Below, in pieces: positions 26,238-34,794 of a stretch of 40,260 nt of DNA. The stretch lies in NCBI GenBank assembly GCA_964495805.1, contig CAZBWV010000093.1:1-40260 (forward strand), written 5' to 3'. Position 1 is the stretch's first letter; each line of letters opens with the position of its first letter. A program made the translations under genes and the position numbers. The stretch is from JALXCH01 sp964495805 (GTDB lineage: Bacteria; Calditrichota; Calditrichia; RBG-13-44-9). The notes beneath the pieces are model-generated. The model made no database searches. It was not told where the DNA came from and was given only the letters and a program-made list of their open reading frames with translations.

Positions 26238-29219
26238 CTACTTGTTGCCGCCTTCGGGTTCCGGAGGTGGCGGTGCTTCCACTGTAATGCTGACGCTTTT
26301 TTCCTGGCTAAGACCACCCGGATCCTGAACCCGGAAGGTAATCTGGTACTGACCGGCCTGATCTGCACCGGGCGTCCAGCTGAATGTTCCGTTGGTAAAG
26401 CTGGCTCCGGAAGGCAGTCCACTGGCGGTGATATTGAGTTGGTTCTGGTCTTCCTGGTCAGGATCGGATGCTGTGACAGAGAACTGAATGCTTTCGCCCA
26501 CTTTTCCCTTCTGGTTACCCGGCACGTTCAGCGTAGGCGGGCGATTCACATTCTCAATATGAATCTTTACCCCACCCTCCGTTTGAGCACCACTGCCATC
26601 GGTTACCGTATAGGTAATGGTGTAATCACCAGCCTGATTGTAAGTTGGCGTCCATTGGATGATACCGGTGGCCGCATCAAATGTGGCACCTTCCGGTAAC
26701 TGATTCACGGTAATGGTGAGCTTGCCTTCGTCCTCTTTATCCGGATCAGAAAATTTTAGCTGAAGGGTAAACAGTTCATTTTCTCTTCCGGAAAAAAGGC
26801 CAGCGGTTTCTGCAACCGGCGGTCGATTCACATTGTTGACCGTGATGGTGCCTGTTTTGCTATCAGAAAGTTCACCATCGGAGACGGTAAATGTTACACT
26901 GTATTCTCCTGCCTGTTCGAAGTCGGGCGTCCAGCTAAACAACCCGGTCCGGGCATCCAGAGTTGCCCCGGCAGGAAGCGGCTCGGCCGTGTAATGCAGT
27001 TTCTCTGCATCTTCTTTATCCGGATCACTACCCTGGAGCTGATATTCCAGCAATTCGTTTTCATTGACACTCAGCGGCGGAATGTCGGCCAGTACCGGCG
27101 GACGATTGACGTTATTCACCGTAATGGTAATACTTTTTTGATCGGAAAGACCTTGAGGATCGGTAACTTGAAACACCACCCCAGAATAAGTGCCCGCCTG
27201 TTCGTAAGTGGGTATCCAGCGAAATTTTTGAGAATCAGAAAGGAAGACCGCACCCTCCGGCAAATTCTCGGCAGAAAAAACTATTTTTCCGGAATCTTCC
27301 TTATCCGGATCGGAACCGCTGATGCGAAAAGTTAACAGCTCATTTTCGTTCACCGTCTGGTCAGGAATTGGTTCCAGCACCGGTGGACGATTCACATGAT
27401 TGACTGTAATGGAGAAAGTGGTGGAATCGCTAAATGCGCCTGCTTGCATGATAGCCACAATATTGGAATACACCCCGGACTGCTCGTAAGTGGGCGTCCA
27501 GGTAAATGTTGCTGTAGCGGGGTCGAAACTGGCTCCCGGAGGAAGATTTTTCATGGAAAAGCTGATCTTGTCCTGATCCTCTTTATCCGGCTCAGTGCCT
27601 TTGATTTGTAGGGTTAATGTTTGCCCTTCATCAATCGTTTGATCCGAAATGGGGTCGATCACCGGTGGTCGATCGACGTGTTCCACGGTGATGGTTACCG
27701 GTTCCCGATCGCTGCCACCCATGCCATCCCGCACCACAAAATCCACCACGTAGATGCCAGACTGATCATAGGTGGGCTTCCACTGGAAAATGCGTTTGGT
27801 GGAATCGAACGTGGCTCCTTCGGGAAGATTCTCGGCATGGTAAGTCAGCTTGCCGATATCCTCCGAATCCGGATCGGTTGCTTCGGGAATTTCAATTACC
27901 AGGAGCGAATCTTCTTTGATGGTCACATTGGATAACTGGGGTAAATCCGGTAATCGGTTCACGTGTTTCACGGTAATGGTCACCGTATCCGCCGCACTTA
28001 AATGCGAAGCCGTATTTTCGGTAACCTTGAAAATAATTCCGGAATAAACTCCGGATTGCTCGTACGTGGGTGTCCAGCTAAATGTACCTGTACTGTCGTT
28101 AAACTGGCTGCCCGGAGGAAGGTTCTGGGCAGAAAACAGAATGGGATCACCATCCGGATCGTGGGCTTTTAGCTGTAACACAAACGTTTGATTTTCCGAA
28201 ATGGTAATGTCGCCAATCGGTTCAAGTACCGGTTGATTATTATGGCGTAGAATTTCCGTGCCGGTGTTGGTGGTTAAAAAGACGAACACATCCCGTTTGT
28301 ACGAACAGTACGTCTCGCTCTCGGGAAGGTATTCCCCTTCCAGATAAGGATGTGCCGGATTGGATATGTTGACAATCTGCAATCCCAGCTCCCGATTGGA
28401 AATGTAAGCATAGTTTCCGGATTTAAACACATGGCGCGAAAAACCGGTTGTTTTGAATCGGGCAACTTCCTGCGGCAGGGTCGGTTGAGTGATGTTTAAA
28501 ATCAATAAACCCCCTGGTCCTTCGGCCAGGTATGCATAGGTGTCTTCTACGGTAACAAAAATGCTGGGATACCCCGTACGGTATTGAGCCAGCTTAAGCA
28601 AGTTCCCCGGATCACTCACATCATAGATAAGCAAACCATCCTTTTTGGCGGCAATATACAGATGCTCATCTTTTACTTTTAAACTCCACACATATCCTTC
28701 CACCGGTTCCAGGGACAGGGTGCGAACATCGCTAAAATCTTTAATATCCATTATGCAGAATCCGTCCGAACCGAGAGCCACATACAGATACGGATAACGA
28801 ACATCGACCCAGATGGCGCTTCCCGGTGTTTTGATCTGAGAAACAAAATGGGGATGGAACGGATCGCTGATATCGTACACGGTGACACCGGAGGCTTCGG
28901 TGGCAATATAGATGTGGCTATCGTCGAACGCCACCTGATGAGCATTGTCTTTGGTTCGAATAAATGCAATTTTTTGGGGATGATGGACATCCTTCACATC
29001 CACAATTTGTACCCCGGTCCAATAATTAACTGTATAAAGGTAACCTTTATGATAGGTCACAAAGCGTTCCCCGTCTTTCACCGAAATGGTATCGGCAAAA
29101 TTGGGTGGGGAAATGGTACTGATATATTCGGCGGTTGCTTTCTGAGAAAATCCCGAATGGGGTACAAAACCAATTGCCAGGAAAACCAATAATATGAAAA
29201 ACGTAACTGATGCCTTCAT
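26238..29219 (-). CDS. Secreted LVIVD beta-propeller protein with seven He_PIG/cadherin-like repeats
   Basis: This encodes 993 aa with a signal peptide MKASVTFFILLVFLAIGFVPHSGFSQ. Residues about 45-325 are LVIVD-type propeller blades of about 40 residues (VQIVDVKDVHHPQKIAF, VTVYDISDPFHPHFVSQ, LLIYDVSDPGNLLKLAQ, LQIVNISNPAHPYLEGE). From about residue 330 to 985 there are seven Ig-like repeats of 92-97 aa. Each has a DPDxED-type calcium-like motif, an LPxGAxFD turn, an FxWTPTYEQSGxY core and a closing TITVNxVNRPPV linker. The protein ends with a Pro/Glu/Gly tail and has no type IX sorting domain, unlike the large proteins at 391-11435. It is presumably a cell-surface or periplasmic adhesive/scaffold protein. 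A good promoter lies 47-75 bp upstream and a terminator follows. Confidence 0.88.
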   Translation of the reverse strand: MKASVTFFILLVFLAIGFVPHSGFSQKATAEYISTISPPNFADTISVKDGERFVTYHKGYLYTVNYWTGVQIVDVKDVHHPQKIAFIRTKDNAHQVAFDDSHIYIATEASGVTVYDISDPFHPHFVSQIKTPGSAIWVDVRYPYLYVALGSDGFCIMDIKDFSDVRTLSLEPVEGYVWSLKVKDEHLYIAAKKDGLLIYDVSDPGNLLKLAQYRTGYPSIFVTVEDTYAYLAEGPGGLLILNITQPTLPQEVARFKTTGFSRHVFKSGNYAYISNRELGLQIVNISNPAHPYLEGEYLPESETYCSYKRDVFVFLTTNTGTEILRHNNQPVLEPIGDITISENQTFVLQLKAHDPDGDPILFSAQNLPPGSQFNDSTGTFSWTPTYEQSGVYSGIIFKVTENTASHLSAADTVTITVKHVNRLPDLPQLSNVTIKEDSLLVIEIPEATDPDSEDIGKLTYHAENLPEGATFDSTKRIFQWKPTYDQSGIYVVDFVVRDGMGGSDREPVTITVEHVDRPPVIDPISDQTIDEGQTLTLQIKGTEPDKEDQDKISFSMKNLPPGASFDPATATFTWTPTYEQSGVYSNIVAIMQAGAFSDSTTFSITVNHVNRPPVLEPIPDQTVNENELLTFRISGSDPDKEDSGKIVFSAENLPEGAVFLSDSQKFRWIPTYEQAGTYSGVVFQVTDPQGLSDQKSITITVNNVNRPPVLADIPPLSVNENELLEYQLQGSDPDKEDAEKLHYTAEPLPAGATLDARTGLFSWTPDFEQAGEYSVTFTVSDGELSDSKTGTITVNNVNRPPVAETAGLFSGRENELFTLQLKFSDPDKEDEGKLTITVNQLPEGATFDAATGIIQWTPTYNQAGDYTITYTVTDGSGAQTEGGVKIHIENVNRPPTLNVPGNQKGKVGESIQFSVTASDPDQEDQNQLNITASGLPSGASFTNGTFSWTPGADQAGQYQITFRVQDPGGLSQEKSVSITVEAPPPPEPEGGNK

Positions 29220-29265
29220 GGGGTGCCCCTGATCTTTTTTTCGTATTCAAGGAAAATCTATCTGC

Positions 29266-29294
29266 AATATATTGAAATCCCATATTAAAATCAA
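29266..29294 (-). promoter_or_regulatory. Candidate promoter of the LVIVD/He_PIG gene
   Basis: On the minus strand TTGATT (29294-29289) and TATATT (29271-29266) are separated by 17 bp. The inferred start is at about 29259, giving a 40-nt leader before the ATG at 29219. Confidence 0.5.
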
Positions 29295-29308
29295 GAACGA
29301 TAAAAGCC

Positions 29309-29464
29309 ATGGTGAAAAATTTCCGAAATGAAATACCTTTTCTGCGTGCCAAAAATTGCCGGAGTTCGATGGCAGAGGTGGCGATAGAGGAACTGGCAAA
29401 AAACTCGTGGGATCATGAAGTGAGTTCCCCCGGCAACATTCACAGGCCTTTTCTCCAAACATAA
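29309..29464 (+). pseudogene. Decayed arsenate reductase / LMW phosphotyrosine phosphatase fragment
   Basis: A 51-codon frame starting at ATG 29309 contains RAKNCRSSMAEVAIEELAK and then VSSPGN. This resembles the NSCRSQMAEAFLR...YSAG segment of thioredoxin-linked arsenate reductases and low-molecular-weight phosphatases. The upstream nucleophile position that should be Cys is Leu or Arg. The frame stops at 29462-29464. Just beyond it, in the same frame, YRRSKH recalls the family's RSKH segment, as if about 20-25 residues were lost. The stretch is also visibly richer in G and C than the flanking DNA. I read it as a non-functional remnant. The match is from memory of family motifs only. Confidence 0.4.
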
Positions 29465-29645
29465 ATCAAAAACAATTATCGGCGATCGAAGCATAAAAAT
29501 TAGCGAAAAAGTTTATTTCTCTTTGGTAAAATTGTGCGCTGCGTCAAACTAAAGTCAACCAAATGCAATGGCGAAGTGTAAATTTTCGTGAGTAGGAAAT
29601 GAACCCAAAATTGGTTAAATTTATTTTTTGAACCATTTACTGAAT

Positions 29646-31010
29646 ATGAAGCGTTCACCCTCACATTTGACCGAAGGTCCCATTGTTCCGGCGCTTTTGA
29701 AGCTGGCTTTTCCCATGATGATTGCCTTTGGTTTCCAGACCAGCTTTAATTTCGTGGATCGCTATTTTATCAGTCGTCTGGGAGACACGGCTACTGCTGC
29801 TATCGGAATGGCTTTTGTCGTACAGCTCATTCTTATTGCGCTGGGATCCGGGGTGGGCATGGGACTGAATTCCTTTATCTCACGGAATCTTGGGGCGGGG
29901 AAGAAAGAAACGGCAGTTAGTGCAGCCCTGCACAGCTTTTTGCTGGCGGTGGGTCTTGGTGTTGGGCTGGGAATATTGGGGTTACTCGTTCAGAAGCCGC
30001 TGTTTTTATTTCTGGGTGCACGGGGAGAATTGTTAACGGGAATTTTAAGTTATCTGACGCTCCTGTTTTATTTTGCGCCAGTGTATTTACTCTCTATGAT
30101 TTCCAACAATATCTTCCGCGGATGGGGCGACACCGTGCATCCCATGAAATTTATGATGACCGGCACATTGCTGAATATTGTGCTGGATCCGGTGTTCATA
30201 TTTGGCCTGGGACCGATACCGGGGATGGGACTTAAAGGTGCCGCCCTGGCTACGGGTCTCGCCCGTACGTTCTCCTTTCTTTACACCCTGCTGGTGCTGA
30301 TTCTGAAAAAGAAACCAGCACCACTGCCTCTCTCCTATTTCCGCTTTAGCGGAAAAATTGTACGGGGAATTTTCCAGGTGGGATTTCCCTCCTCGCTGGC
30401 ACAAATTCTGAACGGAATTACACTGATGCTGGTTTACTTTATTCTTAAACGTTTTGGCACGGAACCCAAAACGGCTTACACCATTGCTTACACCTATGAG
30501 GTGGTTGTGTTTTTACCGGTAATGGGATTGGCTCAGGCCATGGCCATTATGGTGGGCCATAATTACGGATCGGGTAATTATTCCCGAATTCGCCAGATAT
30601 ACTTTGCCGGTTTGCGTTTTTCGCTGGTGGTCATGGCCATTCTCAGCGGACTGATTGTACTGATTCCCCGCCCTCTGGCAGCAGTATTTGCCCGCAGCCA
30701 GCAGGTACTGGAAATGACCATTGCCACCCTGAAAATCCTGGCTCCCGGATATTTATTCCGGGGGGTGTTTATGTGCACCATCGCCAGTTTTCAGGGTATT
30801 GGGCTGGGCAATCACCAACTGATGGCCATGGTGGTGAAGATGGTGGGGATGCTGCTACCCTTTGCTTACTGGGGTGCCATCGTATTGGGCGTGGAAGGAG
30901 TATGGTGGGGAATCTTTGCTGCCAATGCGCTCTCTGCGGTGGTGATGCTCATCTGGTTCTACTGGTTGTATCATCGTCGATTAATTCGAGGCAAAATTGT
31001 GACCATGTAA
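29646..31010 (+). CDS. MATE family multidrug/cation antiporter
   Basis: This encodes 454 aa. The ATG at 29646 is preferred over the TTG at 29628, but neither has a Shine-Dalgarno sequence. The N-terminus LTEGPIVPALLKLAFPMMIAFGFQTSFNFVDRYFISRLG is the canonical MATE entry. About twelve hydrophobic helices follow in two similar halves; the second begins near FQVGFPSSLAQILNG, and GLAQAMAIMVGHNYGSGN is the second-half repeat of the GSGVGMGLNSFISRNLGAG motif. Such proteins export organic cations or metabolites in exchange for Na+ or H+ across the inner membrane. Neighbouring genes give no clue to its substrate. Confidence 0.92.
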   Translation: MKRSPSHLTEGPIVPALLKLAFPMMIAFGFQTSFNFVDRYFISRLGDTATAAIGMAFVVQLILIALGSGVGMGLNSFISRNLGAGKKETAVSAALHSFLLAVGLGVGLGILGLLVQKPLFLFLGARGELLTGILSYLTLLFYFAPVYLLSMISNNIFRGWGDTVHPMKFMMTGTLLNIVLDPVFIFGLGPIPGMGLKGAALATGLARTFSFLYTLLVLILKKKPAPLPLSYFRFSGKIVRGIFQVGFPSSLAQILNGITLMLVYFILKRFGTEPKTAYTIAYTYEVVVFLPVMGLAQAMAIMVGHNYGSGNYSRIRQIYFAGLRFSLVVMAILSGLIVLIPRPLAAVFARSQQVLEMTIATLKILAPGYLFRGVFMCTIASFQGIGLGNHQLMAMVVKMVGMLLPFAYWGAIVLGVEGVWWGIFAANALSAVVMLIWFYWLYHRRLIRGKIVTM

Positions 31011-31028
31011 AGAAGAATATTTTATTTC

Positions 31029-31056
31029 TTGACATCTTTATTTTTATTGTTATTTT
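31029..31056 (+). promoter_or_regulatory. Candidate promoter of the SNF2 helicase gene
   Basis: A perfect TTGACA (31029-31034) and TATTTT (31051-31056) are spaced by 16 bp, 18 bp after the MATE stop codon. This would give a leader of 130-150 nt and allow the helicase gene to be transcribed independently of the transporter. Confidence 0.5.
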
Positions 31057-31213
31057 TCAGGTTCGGCCAAATTATCGAATCGGACTGACCGGGCGAAACG
31101 GTAATGGTTCAGGTCGTTTGAAGAAACACGAAAGCAATGGTTCTCCGGAATTGAAATGAAACAAAATAAATTTACTTGAATAAGAATCAGTGAAAACGCG
31201 AGCGAACACAACG

Positions 31214-34075
31214 ATGGTCTGGAAAGAAAAAATTGAACAGCTGGCAGCATTATTGGAGAAGATTCCACAAGCCCAAAGCTTTGAGGTAGAGAAAGGCGTT
31301 TACCAGCCATATTTTGTGCTGGATCTTCGGCCAGCTAACTGGGAAATTCTGCCATACGCCGAATATACCCGACTGGACGGTAAACCGGGTAAGGAGCTGA
31401 AACTGAATCTTCAGATTCTGGAATCCCAGAAAGTGAACATTTCTGAAGAAGAAATCAACGTGCTCTCTTACATTTATTCATTTACCAATTACGACACCCG
31501 AAGATTGTTTAATTACGGCCAGCCGGTGGGATTTCTGCTGGACTGGTTGCGCTCCAGCCGGTTGAAAGTACGCGATCCGGAGAGCAAAAACCTCTTCCCT
31601 GTGGAAATGTTCGATGAAATCGGCGATCTCTCCCTGGGATTGTACCGGGAAGGCGATACCTATGTACTGCAACCAGCCATTGTCTTTCCCGACCATTCCA
31701 TCATCATTGACGATTCGGTGTACATTCTCACAGCCAATCCCATTTACCTGTTCTACAAAAATGTGATTTATCGGGTAAATTCCAATTTGCCTCCGTTTTT
31801 CTGGATTAACTTTTTCCGCATTCAGAAGCAGGTGGAAATTCCCATGGAGGAATTGGGGGATTTTATTACCTCCTTTGTGCCGAAGATTCTTCCGGCACTG
31901 GACTGGAAGAGCCTGGAAGACCATCTCAAAAAGTATGAATTACCACTGGATCGCACCCGGATTTACCTTTCTGAGCGCGCCGGTCACCTGGTGATTGACG
32001 TCTTTTTTGTGTATCGAAATTCGGAATTCCCCGCTTATCCGATAGTGGAGAAATCCCTGGCCACCGAAGGAAAATATCTGTATGTGGTGAAACGCAACAC
32101 CGAACGCGAAGCGGAAATTCGCAAGTTGCTTCATGAAAGCGGGCTGTTTTACCTCCAGCATCGCTGGCAGCTGGACCCGCAATATAAAGTGCTGGACTGG
32201 TTACGGTTGAAGGTGCCCGAGCTGGCGAAACAGGGAATTGAGTTCTTCGGGGAAGACCGGCTGCACCGTTTCCGCCTGCGCCGAAGTACCCCCACCCTGC
32301 GCCTGCAGGTGGTGAGCGGAACGGATTGGCTGGAGCTGAAATATCGCATTGAATTGGACGGCGAACTGTTGCCGGTCAACGATTTCTTTGCCCAGATTCG
32401 GCAGGGGAAGAATTACATAAAACTGGCCGATGGCTCCAATATTTATCTGGATGACCAGCGATTGAACCAGTTTAAACAGGCTCTGGCATTGTTAGAAGGG
32501 GACAAACCAGAAGGCGTGCGAAAGTTCCATCTGGCTGCGCTGCCGGTAGTAGAAGACCTGCTGCAGATGGCGGATGAAACGGTAACCGATGATACATTCC
32601 GAAAATGGCAACAGAATTATCGGGAGTTTAAGGAAGTCCATTCGGTGGCTCTCCCCACGGGCTTTCAGGGGAAGCTGCGCGATTACCAGCAAGCCGGGCT
32701 GGACTGGCTCTATTTTCTGCACCGCATGCGCATCGGCGGTATTCTGGCGGACGATATGGGCCTTGGGAAAACCGTTCAGGTTATTGCCCTGTTAGAAAAA
32801 CTCCGGGAAGAAGGTGAACTCAAAAATCCTGCACTGATTGTGGTACCGGTGACGGTGCTGTTTAATTGGGAGAGCGAAATCCGTCGCTTTGCACCCGAAT
32901 TACGCGTGCTCCGCTACCAGGGGCAAAAAAGCGAACGGGAAAAGTTGCAGAAACAGTTCTCACGCTTCCATGTGGTGTTGCTGAGCTACGGCATTGTATT
33001 GCAGGATCAGGAAACGTTGATTCGTCATCCCTGGTCGTACCTGATTCTGGATGAATCGCAGAAAATTAAGAATCCCGCCACCAAAACTTACCAGGCAGTT
33101 ACCCGATTTCAGGTGGAGCATCGTCTGTGCCTGACCGGAACGCCGGTAGAAAATAGCATCATGGACCTCTGGTCGCAGCTAAATTTCCTGAATCCGGGTA
33201 TGCTGGGCTCCTTCCGACAGTTCGAAAACCGTTTCGGAGGCGAGGCCGGCAATGACGAAGAGAACCAGAAGCTATTGCGAAAACTGATTTATCCGTTCAT
33301 TCTGCGACGAAGTAAAGAAGAGGTAGTCAAAGAATTGCCCGACCGCACCGAAATTGTGCAATATGTGGAGATGACCGATAAACAGCGCGAAATTTATGAA
33401 CAGGGACTGGCATACTATCGAAAACAAATTTTTGAGCAGATTCATCGGGAAGGGATGAATCGCGCACGCATGAAAATTCTGGAAGCGCTTACCTATTTAC
33501 GCCAGGTAGCCTGTCATCCGGCAATTCTGGATGAAAATGCCGGATTGTACGACTCCGGTAAAATCGAACTGCTGGACGACATGCTGGAAGAGATTTTGCA
33601 GGAAGGGCACAAAGTATTGGTGTTTTCACAATTTGTTCGGTTTCTGAAACTGGTGCGTACGCATCTGGATTTACGTGATTGGCAGTACGAATATTTAGAT
33701 GGAACCACCCGCGATCGCCAGACGCCCATTCGTAACTTCCAGGAAAATCCGGAGGTGAAAATCTTCCTGATTTCCCTCAAAGCGGGTGGCCTGGGATTAA
33801 ACTTAACCGCTGCCGATTATGTGATTCACCTGGACCCGTGGTGGAATCCCGCTGTGGAACAACAGGCCACCGATCGGGTCCACCGCATCGGTCAGCAAAA
33901 CCGCGTGTTTGTGTACAAATATATCATGAAAAATTCGGTGGAAGAAAAAGTGCTGGAATTACAGCAGAAAAAACAGGACCTGTTTCGAAATCTGATTACC
34001 ACCGAAAAAGGATTGATGAAGCAACTTACTGTGGAAGACCTGGAAATTATCTTTCGACCACTTTCTGAAAAATAG
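31214..34075 (+). CDS. SNF2-family DEAD/DEAH ATP-dependent helicase
   Basis: This encodes 953 aa from the ATG at 31214; a GTG at 31190 would add eight residues. Neither start has a clear ribosome binding site. The N-terminal 450 residues are an unassigned region typical of bacterial SNF2 proteins. From about residue 480 the two RecA-like lobes carry LRDYQQAGLDWL, Walker A DDMGLGKT (near residue 515), Walker B-type DESQKIKN, LTGTPVENS, then KVLVFSQF, SLKAGGLGLNLTAADYV and QATDRVHRIGQ. All catalytic motifs are intact. It should be a double-stranded DNA translocase that remodels protein-DNA complexes, possibly acting on RNA polymerase or in repair. No nuclease, methylase or other defence partner is adjacent, so a housekeeping role is more likely than a defence role. 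Confidence 0.92.
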   Translation: MVWKEKIEQLAALLEKIPQAQSFEVEKGVYQPYFVLDLRPANWEILPYAEYTRLDGKPGKELKLNLQILESQKVNISEEEINVLSYIYSFTNYDTRRLFNYGQPVGFLLDWLRSSRLKVRDPESKNLFPVEMFDEIGDLSLGLYREGDTYVLQPAIVFPDHSIIIDDSVYILTANPIYLFYKNVIYRVNSNLPPFFWINFFRIQKQVEIPMEELGDFITSFVPKILPALDWKSLEDHLKKYELPLDRTRIYLSERAGHLVIDVFFVYRNSEFPAYPIVEKSLATEGKYLYVVKRNTEREAEIRKLLHESGLFYLQHRWQLDPQYKVLDWLRLKVPELAKQGIEFFGEDRLHRFRLRRSTPTLRLQVVSGTDWLELKYRIELDGELLPVNDFFAQIRQGKNYIKLADGSNIYLDDQRLNQFKQALALLEGDKPEGVRKFHLAALPVVEDLLQMADETVTDDTFRKWQQNYREFKEVHSVALPTGFQGKLRDYQQAGLDWLYFLHRMRIGGILADDMGLGKTVQVIALLEKLREEGELKNPALIVVPVTVLFNWESEIRRFAPELRVLRYQGQKSEREKLQKQFSRFHVVLLSYGIVLQDQETLIRHPWSYLILDESQKIKNPATKTYQAVTRFQVEHRLCLTGTPVENSIMDLWSQLNFLNPGMLGSFRQFENRFGGEAGNDEENQKLLRKLIYPFILRRSKEEVVKELPDRTEIVQYVEMTDKQREIYEQGLAYYRKQIFEQIHREGMNRARMKILEALTYLRQVACHPAILDENAGLYDSGKIELLDDMLEEILQEGHKVLVFSQFVRFLKLVRTHLDLRDWQYEYLDGTTRDRQTPIRNFQENPEVKIFLISLKAGGLGLNLTAADYVIHLDPWWNPAVEQQATDRVHRIGQQNRVFVYKYIMKNSVEEKVLELQQKKQDLFRNLITTEKGLMKQLTVEDLEIIFRPLSEK

Positions 34076-34098
34076 ATGCCTGTCAATTCGTGGTTAAC

Positions 34099-34128
34099 AA
34101 AAATCCCCGGACTTCCGGGGATTTTTTG
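34099..34128. terminator. Bidirectional intrinsic terminator
   Basis: AAATCCCCGG (34101-34110) pairs with CCGGGGATTT (34115-34124) around a 4-nt loop. It has A residues before and T residues after the stem. It lies between the convergent helicase and ferritin-like genes and should work on both strands. Confidence 0.9.
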
Positions 34129-34173
34129 TAGAACAAAATGGCTGGCTTTTTGTAAGTGACAGGAATTGCCGGG

Positions 34174-34647
34174 TTAATTCTCACTCATATATTTATCCAC
34201 ATACTGCTTTTCCAATTCATGCTTGTGGTGAATGGCATCTTCGGCCAGGGCATGGAAAATCTCTTTTACTTTAGGAGATTTGCAGATAGACTCCAGGTAC
34301 TGATAGGTTTCGATGGCTGTTTTTTCCCGTTTCATGGCAATCTGAAGCGCTTCCTGATAGGTCATATTCTCATGCGGTCGGGTGTTGACAAAATAATCGC
34401 TCAATTTCAAATCAATTGTTTTTTCGGTTAAATCCCTGAAATCCAGATTGTGTTCCACGGACATTAAAATGGTTTTATGCCGGTGCTCTTCCTTAGCCAG
34501 TTCCAGCAACGCTTCCTTCAAAGCAGGATTTTTAACTTTTTCCGCCCATTTTTTATAGAAATAATAATTGTCTTCAATAATTGCCAGGGCAAAGCTGAGA
34601 ATCGATTCAATGGACTTTAAGTGCAGATGGTCTTTTTCCTGGGTCAT
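34174..34647 (-). CDS. Ferritin-like / rubrerythrin-type diiron protein
   Basis: This encodes 157 aa, with AGGAGG 5 nt before the ATG at 34647. It is a four-helix-bundle protein with the diiron ligand pattern of the rubrerythrin/ferritin-like superfamily: Glu25 in AIIEDNYYFY, Glu54 and His57 in KEEHRHK, Glu108/Glu113 in KREKTAIETY, and Glu136 with His140 in AEDAIHHK. There is no C-terminal rubredoxin domain, so electron supply would have to come from elsewhere. It may act in peroxide removal or iron handling in an anaerobe or microaerophile. It lies downstream of the complex-I-like operon but behind a G-rich repeat tract, so co-transcription is uncertain. Confidence 0.85.
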   Translation of the reverse strand: MTQEKDHLHLKSIESILSFALAIIEDNYYFYKKWAEKVKNPALKEALLELAKEEHRHKTILMSVEHNLDFRDLTEKTIDLKLSDYFVNTRPHENMTYQEALQIAMKREKTAIETYQYLESICKSPKVKEIFHALAEDAIHHKHELEKQYVDKYMSEN

Positions 34648-34675
34648 GGGTGCCTCCTGTGTTGGTTTGGTGAAT

Positions 34676-34782
34676 GGGTGAAAGGGGAGAAAGGGGTATA
34701 GGGGATATAAGGGATATAGGGGGAATAAGGGAAATAAGGGAAATAGGGGTTATAAGGGAAATAGGGGGTGGAGGGGGTATGG
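34676..34782. repeat. G-run array, 12 runs of 3-5 G with ~9-nt period
   Basis: Plus-strand runs of three to five G start at 34676, 34684, 34693, 34701, 34711, 34719, 34729, 34738, 34746, 34756, 34764 and 34773. They are separated by short A/T-rich spacers of the type ATATAA or AAATA. The purine-rich strand is the template strand for the flanking minus-strand genes. The tract has strong G-quadruplex potential, and its RNA would be C-rich. It fills most of the 147-bp gap between the ferritin-like gene and the NuoI-GltD gene. Confidence 0.85.
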
Positions 34783-34794
34783 TTTAGCAAGGGA

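Noticed and set aside
29247..29494. Two short minus-strand ORFs upstream of the LVIVD gene
   Set aside because: They overlap the candidate promoter and the opposite-strand arsenate-reductase-like remnant, and lack ribosome binding sites.
31214..34075. SNF2 helicase as part of a phage-defence system
   Set aside because: No methylase, nuclease, DUF1998 or DISARM-like partner is adjacent. The neighbours are a MATE transporter and a ferritin-like gene, and the helicase has its own promoter.
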